This document shows, one piece after another, positions 1 to 5,697 of a DNA stretch of 5,697 nucleotides; the first letter of the stretch is position 1, and the number at the start of each line of letters is the position of its first letter. Source of the stretch: a bacterium (GTDB lineage Bacteria; RBG-13-66-14); contig JAPLSK010000320.1 of NCBI GenBank assembly GCA_026398675.1, positions 1 to 5,697 on the forward strand, read 5' to 3'. A program made the translations under genes and the position numbers. Under the pieces are notes generated by a model, which was not told where the DNA came from, did no database searches, and saw nothing but the letters and a program-made list of their open reading frames with translations.

Positions 1-3000
1 GCGCCCTGGCAGCTCATCCCCCTCGGCTCGCGCCACCAGGGCGAGCGGCGGCTGGCGGTGGAGGGAGTCCTGGCCCTCGGCTGGCCCGGCCCCCGGGGAC
101 TGGTGGAGGAGGGCCGCGACGAGGCCCAGAACCGGCTTCGCGTCGAGGCGGAAATCTGCGCCAACTGGGGCGGCGAGCTCTGGGGCGCCGTGCCCCACGA
201 GGGCGGGCTGGCCACGCTCTACGTCTTCGCCGAACCCTCAGCTGCGGCGGGGGCGGGATACGCCGTCCTCGCGGAGTTCAGCGACCGCTCCGGCGGTCTG
301 GCCGCCGGCCCCTTGAGCGACTATTACCTCCGCGGGGCACACTCCTCGGTGGTCGTCCCGGCCGGAGAGCCGCTCCTGCGGGCGGTCCGCTCGGCCGTCC
401 TGGCGCCCGCGGGCACACTGGTCTGCCCCCCCGAGGACGCCCCAGCGGCGGAGCCGGATTTCGAAGAGGAGCGCGAGATCGCCGTCGCCGACCGGAGGCT
501 CTGCGTCCTGGTCCCCTCCCATGCCCGGGAGGAGGCGGGGCAGCCGCTGTTGGGCCTGGAGAAAATCCTGGCCCACGCCGATTCCTGGCTGGAGGAGCTC
601 CGCCAAGGCCGCCCGGTGGTCGGGGTTATCACCGGCGAGCCGGGCAGCGGGAAGAGCCGCCTGGCGTCGGAACTCTGCGACTTGTTCGCCGAGCTGGGCG
701 ACGCCCACCTATTCCGCGCCCAGCCCTGGTGGAGCTACGACCCCTACGGCCTGTGGCGGCGGATGCTCCTGGCGGTCTGGGGGCCCGTCTCCAGCTCCGC
801 GGCGGCCGAGGCGCAGCGGCGCGCTCTGGGCGAGGCGGCCCCCCGCCTGGCCGAGTTCATCGCCCTCTTCACCGGCGGGAAGCTCTCCGAGCCGCTGTGG
901 GGCCTCTCCCCCGGCGAGAAGGGGGAGATGGCCGGCGAGCTTCTGCTGGCCGCCATCATGGCCCGGGGCGGGCGACCGCTCACCGTGGTCGTGGACGACG
1001 CCGAGTGCCTCGACCCCGGTTCTGTTTCTTTGATCCGCTCCCTTACCGGAGCGGGACCGCCGCTGGCCGTCATCCTCTGCGGCGACAAAGCCCCCAAGGG
1101 ATTGACGGCGCCCGCCGTCGCCATCGAGCCGCTGCCGCCCGCCGAGGCCGAGGGGCTCTTCAAGACCCTCTCCGGTCGGGACGCCGTGGCGCTGGGCCCC
1201 GTCTCGCCGCGGGAGCTCCTGCCGGGGCGCCTGACCTACCTGGCGCTTCTGGCGGCGCGCGACCGGCTGACGCCCATCCACGCCCGCCTGCCCCTGGACC
1301 GGCTGGCCGCGGAGCTCTTCGCCCTGGAGGGGGATCCCGAGGCGCTGGAAACGGTGTCGGTCCTCGGGCCCCGCTTTTCGGCCGGCGACCTGGCCGCGGT
1401 CACCGACGACGTCTCCCCGCTGCGGGCCCGGCTGGCCGAGTGCTCCCTGGTGACCCGGGAGGGCGGGGAGTACGCCTTCGCCGGTCAGGCCGCCTGGCGG
1501 GCCGCCTACGTCGCGGTGGACCCAGGGCGCCGCCGCGAGCTGCACTTCAACGCCGCCCGCTTCTACCAGCGCCAGCACGGCGGGGTGGTGGCCCAGGCGG
1601 TGAACCACTTCATGAACTGCGGCGACCCGGCGGAGCGGATAACCGCCCTGGAGCTGGCCGGGCAACTGGCCGCCGAGGTGGGCTCCTTCGACGCGGCCAT
1701 CGCCTACTACGCGGACGCGGTGGAGGCCGCCCCGGACCGCCGGGCCGTCCGGAGACTCCGCACCGGGCTGGCGGGGATTCTCGCCTCGGAGCACCGCTTC
1801 GCCGACGCCGGCGCCATCCTGGTGGAGCTTTACGACCAGGCGGAGGAGGGGGAGGAGGCCGAGCGGGCCGAGCTGGCCCTCCAAAACGCCGCCATCCACT
1901 GCGCCAGGGGAGAACCGGACGAGGTCGAGCTCTGGATCGGCCGGTCGGCGGCCTGCGACCCCGAGGGCCGCTGGGACGCGCGGCGCGAGCTGCTACTGGG
2001 CGAGACGGCGCTGCGGATAAACAAGCGGGAGGAGGCGCTCGCCCACCTGGAGCGGGCGGGGGTGGGGGAAGACCGCGAAGGCGCGCGGGCCCGGTCGCTT
2101 TTGGGAAAAACGCTCCTGGAGCTGGGTCGCCCCGACGAGGCCTACGCACACCTGGCCCAAGTCCTGGAGTGGGCGGAGGCGACCGGCCACCTCTCCCTGG
2201 CCGCCGAGGCGCAGCAGGGGCTGGCCGAAATCTACCAGAACCGCCGCGAGCCGACCAAAGCCCTCGAGGCGCTGGAGGCCGCCCTGGCCCGGGAGCGCTC
2301 CCTGTTGCAGGCCGGGCAGGTGGCCGAGACCCAGGCCCGCCTGGGCGAGCTCTACCTGGAGCACGGCCGCGGCCCCGAGGCGGAGAAATCCCTCTCCGAA
2401 GCGGAGCGCACCTTCGGGCGCCTGGGCAACGAGCCCCGTCGGGCGGCGGTCCGGCAGGAGCGGGCGCTGGTCCTGACGAATCTGGGGCGGCTCGCCGAGG
2501 CCCGTGAAATTACCGAGGAACTCCTGCGCGTCCGCCAGGGGAAGCGGGACCGCTTCGGCACGGTCCGGCTGTCCTACGAGCTCGGGCTGCTGGCCGATTA
2601 CCTTGGAGACTGGACCGCCGCCGCCCGCCACCACGACGCGGCCCTGTTGGGAGCCAAGGAGCTGGGCGACGCCGAGCTCTCCAAAAAGGCCCGCCTGGCC
2701 TACGCCGACACACTCCTCGGCCGAGGGAAAACGGCGGAGGGGCTCGAGGCGCTCCGCGAGGCGGGGGATGAGGTGGAGACGGAGCACCGGACGGCGGAGC
2801 TCTACCGCTCGTTGGGCCTGTTCTCCGAGGCGGCCGCCCTTCACTCCAAGGCGCTGGCGAGGGGCGACGTGGCGGACCCGCGGCTCCGGCTGGCCCTGTC
2901 CCTGGACCTTCTGGTCTCGGGGGACATTTCCGCCGGACGGAAGGCCGTGGAGGGCGTCGAGTGGCCGAAGCGGCCCGACCACGAGCTCACCCTGAACCGC

Positions 3001-3396
3001 CTCTGGGCCAGGGCGCTCCACGAAACGGGGCTGGGGCGCAAGGCGGCCGAGGCCTGCCGCGATTACCGGGAGAGGGCGGAGGCCTCCGGCGACCTGCGCC
3101 ACCGGCTCCGGGCGGCCGGGCTGACGGCCGACGTGGACTCCCGGAACGGCGACACGGAGCGGGCGCGGGCGACACTCGACGAGGCCCTGGCTTATCCCGA
3201 GGTGCCGGCTATCACCTGGCGGCTCCGCCTCCAGGCCGGGCTCCTGGCGGGCCGGGTAGAAAACGCCGACGCCAAACGGGAGTATTTCAAGCAGGCCCTC
3301 GGCGCCCTCGAACGGCTGGCGGCCGGACTCCCCGACCCGCGACTTAAAAGCCGTCTCCTGGCGGGCGACGCCGCCAAAACCCTCCGACGGGGGTAG
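1..3396 (+). CDS. STAND/AAA_16-type signalling ATPase with TPR repeats and a degenerate cyclase-like N-terminus (5' partial)
   Basis: The frame is open from base 1 to TAG at 3394-3396 (1131 codons). A GTG at 58 could be read as a start, but the frame and apparent domain continue upstream, so the true start is probably outside the window. Counting base 1 as codon 1, residues about 15-142 resemble a class III nucleotide cyclase domain: a Gly-Gly pair at 57-58, a hydrophobic strand ending at F76, and an AGTLV end at 137-141. The metal-binding Asp residues are not evident, so catalysis is unlikely. An LLG lead-in at 183-185 precedes Walker A GEPGSGKS (212-219); Walker B LTVVVDD is at 327-333, followed by DPGS. 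Residues about 449-515 match the winged-helix linker of this family (VLGPRFS, YAF, RRRELH). From about 544 to the end there are some 14-15 TPR-like helical pairs. Inference: a cytosolic NTP-driven signalling switch binding a ligand or partner through the TPRs. No signal peptide or membrane segment is visible in this part. The specific function is unknown. MalT-like and PknK-like proteins share this architecture, but no C-terminal DNA-binding domain is seen. Confidence 0.88.
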   Translation, partial: APWQLIPLGSRHQGERRLAVEGVLALGWPGPRGLVEEGRDEAQNRLRVEAEICANWGGELWGAVPHEGGLATLYVFAEPSAAAGAGYAVLAEFSDRSGGLAAGPLSDYYLRGAHSSVVVPAGEPLLRAVRSAVLAPAGTLVCPPEDAPAAEPDFEEEREIAVADRRLCVLVPSHAREEAGQPLLGLEKILAHADSWLEELRQGRPVVGVITGEPGSGKSRLASELCDLFAELGDAHLFRAQPWWSYDPYGLWRRMLLAVWGPVSSSAAAEAQRRALGEAAPRLAEFIALFTGGKLSEPLWGLSPGEKGEMAGELLLAAIMARGGRPLTVVVDDAECLDPGSVSLIRSLTGAGPPLAVILCGDKAPKGLTAPAVAIEPLPPAEAEGLFKTLSGRDAVALGPVSPRELLPGRLTYLALLAARDRLTPIHARLPLDRLAAELFALEGDPEALETVSVLGPRFSAGDLAAVTDDVSPLRARLAECSLVTREGGEYAFAGQAAWRAAYVAVDPGRRRELHFNAARFYQRQHGGVVAQAVNHFMNCGDPAERITALELAGQLAAEVGSFDAAIAYYADAVEAAPDRRAVRRLRTGLAGILASEHRFADAGAILVELYDQAEEGEEAERAELALQNAAIHCARGEPDEVELWIGRSAACDPEGRWDARRELLLGETALRINKREEALAHLERAGVGEDREGARARSLLGKTLLELGRPDEAYAHLAQVLEWAEATGHLSLAAEAQQGLAEIYQNRREPTKALEALEAALARERSLLQAGQVAETQARLGELYLEHGRGPEAEKSLSEAERTFGRLGNEPRRAAVRQERALVLTNLGRLAEAREITEELLRVRQGKRDRFGTVRLSYELGLLADYLGDWTAAARHHDAALLGAKELGDAELSKKARLAYADTLLGRGKTAEGLEALREAGDEVETEHRTAELYRSLGLFSEAAALHSKALARGDVADPRLRLALSLDLLVSGDISAGRKAVEGVEWPKRPDHELTLNRLWARALHETGLGRKAAEACRDYRERAEASGDLRHRLRAAGLTADVDSRNGDTERARATLDEALAYPEVPAITWRLRLQAGLLAGRVENADAKREYFKQALGALERLAAGLPDPRLKSRLLAGDAAKTLRRG
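3389..3394 (+). promoter_or_regulatory. Probable Shine-Dalgarno site of mutS inside the end of the upstream gene
   Basis: GGGGGT differs from the ideal GGAGGT by one A-to-G change, which would still pair with the 16S rRNA tail through a G-U wobble. The G run ends 5 bases before the GTG at 3399, a usable spacing. It overlaps the last codon and stop codon of the upstream gene, which supports translational coupling and the choice of GTG 3399 as the mutS start. In GC-rich DNA a run of five G can also arise by chance, so the call is tentative. Confidence 0.45.
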
Positions 3397-3398
3397 CC

Positions 3399-5697
3399 GT
3401 GGCCCGGCAGAATCCGAAACAGACCCCGATGATGCGCCAGTACCTCGCCTTCAAGGAGCGGTACCCCGACCACCTGCTCCTGATGCGCATGGGCGACTTC
3501 TACGAGAGCTTCGGGGAGGACGCCCGCCGGGTGGCCGAGACGCTGGACATCGCCCTGACCACCCGGGACAGGGGCCACCCGGACGCGGTCCCCCTGGCCG
3601 GCATCCCGCACCACGCGCTGGGGTCGTACCTGCCGAGGCTCCTGGCGGCGGGGCACCACGTGGCGCTGGCGGAGCAGCTCGTCGAGGGGGACCCGCTGGA
3701 CGCCACCTCTTCCCCCGCAATCTCGTCGGGCGCGCAGACCAAGAAGCGCGGCGACGGCCCCACGGGCCTGGTCGAGCGCGAGATAGTCCGCCTCTACTCC
3801 CCGGGCACGCTCTACGAGGAGGAACTGCTGGGCGGCGCCCGGTCCAGCTACCTCGCCGCCCTGGCCGAGGGGCGGGGCGGGTACGGGGTGGCCCTGGCCG
3901 ATCTCTCCACCGGCGAGTTTCTGCTGGCCGAGTTCGCCGGACCCGGCGGTGTAACCACCCTGGAGGGTTTCGGGGTGGAGGGGTATAAAATGGCGCAGCG
4001 GGCCGCCGCCGCCGTGGTCGCCTACCTCGAGGAAACCCAACTCGGGGGGCCGCTCAACCTCCGCCCGCCGAGGCCCATCGAGCGGGGCGCGTTTCTCCGC
4101 CTGGACCGGGCCACGGTGGACACCCTGGAGCTGGTCACCTCGTCCGCGGACCGGTCGAGCAGCCGGCGGAGTCTTTTGGAGCTGGTGGACCTGACGCTGA
4201 CCCCCATGGGCCGGCGGCTGCTGCGGGGCTGGCTGGTGGCACCGCTGGCTCGCCTGGAACCTATTTTGGAGCGCCAGGCCGCCACGGCCGACCTGGTGGG
4301 GGACGCCGACGCGCGCGCCGACCTGCGCGAACGGCTCTCGGGGCTGGGGGACCTGGAGCGGGCCGCGGGGCGGGTGGCCCTGCGCAAGGCCGCGCCCCGG
4401 GACCTCGTTCTCATCCGCGACACGCTCGGCCGCGTCCCCACCCTGGCGGAGTGGCTGAAGGGCAGGAAAGAGGGCGCCTGGACGACGCTGGGCCAAGGGC
4501 TGGAGGAGCTCTCCCATGCCGGAGAACTGCTGAAGCGGGCCCTGGTGGAAGAGCCGGGCCAGGTCGGCTCGGGCGGCGTCATCGCCCCGGGCTGGGACCC
4601 CGATTTCGATCGGGCCAACGAGGAGCTCGAAGAGGCGGAGCGCTGGATTAGAGGTCTCCAGGAAAAGGAGCGCGGGCGCACCGGCATCGGCAGCCTCAAG
4701 GTCGGCTTCAACAAGGTCTTCGGCTACTTCATCGAGGTGCAGCGCTCCAAGGCGGACCGGGTCCCCGAGGACTACCTCCGCAAGCAGACCCTGGTCGCCG
4801 CCGAGCGCTACATCACCCCGGAGCTCAAGGAGAAGGAGGCGGTGATCGTCCGGGGCCGGGAGCGCCTGGCCGGCCTCGAGACCCACCTCTACCGCCGGCT
4901 CCTGGAAGAGCTCGATTGCTGGACGGCGGAGCTGGCCGAGCTTTCCGGGGCGCTGGCCCGGCTGGACGTCGTCGCCTCCCTGGCCGAGACGGCCGCCCGG
5001 GGCGGATGGTGCAGGCCGGAGCTCGACCTGTCTCGCGACCTGGAGCTCGTCGAAGCCCGGCACCCCCTGGTGGAGCGCCACGGGAGGGGCCCCTTCGTCC
5101 CCAACGACTGCCGCCTGTCGGGCGGGGACCGGCAACTGATGCTCCTCACCGGCCCCAACATGGCCGGCAAGTCAACCTACCTGCGCCAGGTCGGCCTGGC
5201 GGTGATTCTGGCGCAGACCGGCTCCTTCGTCCCGGCTCGTGCGATGCGCCTGGGGCTGGTGGACGCGGTCTTCACGCGGGTGGGCGCCGCCGACGACATC
5301 GCCCGCGGCCTCTCCACCTTCATGGTCGAGATGACCGAGACCGCCCGGATATTGAACTGCGCCACGCCGAGGAGCCTGCTTTTATTGGACGAGGTGGGCC
5401 GGGGGACGAGCACCACCGACGGGGTGGCCATCGCCTGGGCCGTGGCCGAGCACCTGCACGACTCACGGGAGCTCGCGGCGCGGACCGTCTTCGCCACCCA
5501 CTACCACGAGCTGACGCGGCTGGTGGAGGTGCTGCCCCGGGCGTTCAACATGCAGATGGCGGTCTCGGAAAGCGGGGGCGAGGTGCGCTTTCTGCACCGG
5601 GTGGAGGAGGGCGCGGCGCGGTCGAGCTACGGGGTGCACGTGGCGCGGCTGGCCGGGCTGCCCAAGGGGGTCATCCGGCGGGCGCGGGCGCTCTTGA
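3399..5697 (+). CDS. mutS: DNA mismatch repair ATPase MutS (3' partial, shortened connector domain)
   Basis: MutS binds mismatches and small loops in DNA as a dimer and, with ATP, recruits MutL to start strand repair. The GTG start puts 8 residues before TPMM, close to the 10 in E. coli MutS; the later ATG pair at 3429 would cut into that motif. Domain I carries the mismatch-wedge motif F34-Y-E36 in GDFYESF. Connector domain II begins at GLVER (123) and includes SPGTL and STGEF (170-174). The core and lever region includes TPMGRRLL from 268, and the clamp region includes KVGFNKVFGY from 434, LRKQTL (460-465) and RYITPELKE from 470. The ATPase domain has Walker A GPNMAGKST (585-593), signature STFMVEM (639-645), Walker B D664-E665 followed by GRGTST, and FATHYHEL with H701. 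The frame has no stop and leaves the window at LPKGVIRRARALL. By comparison with E. coli (853 residues), roughly 50 or more C-terminal residues are missing, the region that would hold the tetramer-forming tail. Oddities are a linker about 21 residues long beyond E. coli (within 95-122) and a connector about 53 residues short (175-187). The gene starts 2 bases after the upstream stop. Confidence 0.97.
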   Translation, partial: MARQNPKQTPMMRQYLAFKERYPDHLLLMRMGDFYESFGEDARRVAETLDIALTTRDRGHPDAVPLAGIPHHALGSYLPRLLAAGHHVALAEQLVEGDPLDATSSPAISSGAQTKKRGDGPTGLVEREIVRLYSPGTLYEEELLGGARSSYLAALAEGRGGYGVALADLSTGEFLLAEFAGPGGVTTLEGFGVEGYKMAQRAAAAVVAYLEETQLGGPLNLRPPRPIERGAFLRLDRATVDTLELVTSSADRSSSRRSLLELVDLTLTPMGRRLLRGWLVAPLARLEPILERQAATADLVGDADARADLRERLSGLGDLERAAGRVALRKAAPRDLVLIRDTLGRVPTLAEWLKGRKEGAWTTLGQGLEELSHAGELLKRALVEEPGQVGSGGVIAPGWDPDFDRANEELEEAERWIRGLQEKERGRTGIGSLKVGFNKVFGYFIEVQRSKADRVPEDYLRKQTLVAAERYITPELKEKEAVIVRGRERLAGLETHLYRRLLEELDCWTAELAELSGALARLDVVASLAETAARGGWCRPELDLSRDLELVEARHPLVERHGRGPFVPNDCRLSGGDRQLMLLTGPNMAGKSTYLRQVGLAVILAQTGSFVPARAMRLGLVDAVFTRVGAADDIARGLSTFMVEMTETARILNCATPRSLLLLDEVGRGTSTTDGVAIAWAVAEHLHDSRELAARTVFATHYHELTRLVEVLPRAFNMQMAVSESGGEVRFLHRVEEGAARSSYGVHVARLAGLPKGVIRRARALL

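Noticed and set aside
58..60. GTG at 58 as the true start of the ATPase/TPR gene
   Set aside because: The frame is open back to base 1 and the cyclase-like domain would be missing its first strand if translation started here; no clear ribosome site precedes it at the right spacing.
1019..1050. Short AT-richer patch with T-ending codons just after Walker B
   Set aside because: The protein here still follows the family pattern (DPGSVSLIRSL), so there is no insertion or frame change. It looks like ordinary local codon variation.
709..3102. Long open frames on both strands inside the ATPase/TPR gene (for example 709-1899 minus, 1993-3102 minus, 729-2507 plus)
   Set aside because: They overlap the frame that carries the Walker motifs and TPR repeats, and their translations are low-complexity Arg/Gly/Pro-rich sequence. 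They are shadows of high GC.
3984..3991. TATAAAAT resembling a promoter -10 box
   Set aside because: It lies inside mutS, encodes Tyr-Lys-Met in the conserved region after LEGFG, and has no convincing -35 element upstream or gene start downstream that needs it.
3192..5135. 647-codon open frame on the minus strand across mutS
   Set aside because: It lies antisense to the conserved MutS frame. The translation is rich in Gly, Pro, Arg and Gln with no recognisable domain, as expected from GC-rich codon bias mirrored on the other strand.
5695..5697. TGA at the very end of the window as a mutS stop codon
   Set aside because: It is out of frame with mutS, whose last codons read GCG CTC TTG followed by a single A. 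The MutS C-terminus is simply cut by the window edge.

Overview
The window is almost entirely protein-coding on the plus strand. It carries two partial genes separated by only 2 bases. Base composition is strongly GC-rich, with third codon positions almost all G or C. This explains the many long spurious open frames on both strands. Short intergenic space, a GTG start and GC-rich codon use fit a high-GC bacterium. The lineage cannot be fixed from this sequence; an uncultured phylum or a deltaproteobacterial-type group would be compatible. The window may be a short metagenomic contig, because both ends cut a gene.

Bases 1-3396 hold the 3' part of a large multidomain protein with 1131 visible codons; its N-terminus lies before the window. 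It has an N-terminal stretch that looks like a degenerate class III nucleotide cyclase domain, then an AAA_16/STAND-type P-loop NTPase with clear Walker A and Walker B motifs. A winged-helix-like linker follows, then about 600 residues of TPR-like helical repeats. This is the layout of bacterial signalling ATPases in which a sensory or cyclase module is coupled to an NTPase switch and a TPR ligand- or protein-binding superhelix.

Bases 3399-5697 hold mutS, the DNA mismatch recognition ATPase, running off the right edge after 766 codons. The mismatch-reading F-x-E motif, lever and clamp core, and all the ATPase motifs are present. The connector domain (domain II) is unusual. It lacks about 53 residues found in E. 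coli MutS, including the region that I recall carries the MutL-contact surface, and it is preceded by a linker about 21 residues longer than usual. This is the most interesting observation here.

The two genes are probably co-transcribed and translationally coupled. A G-rich Shine-Dalgarno-like run for mutS overlaps the end of the upstream gene and could pair with a CCTCC just before it. No RNA genes, mobile elements, CRISPR arrays or terminators were seen, and there is no non-coding stretch longer than a few bases.
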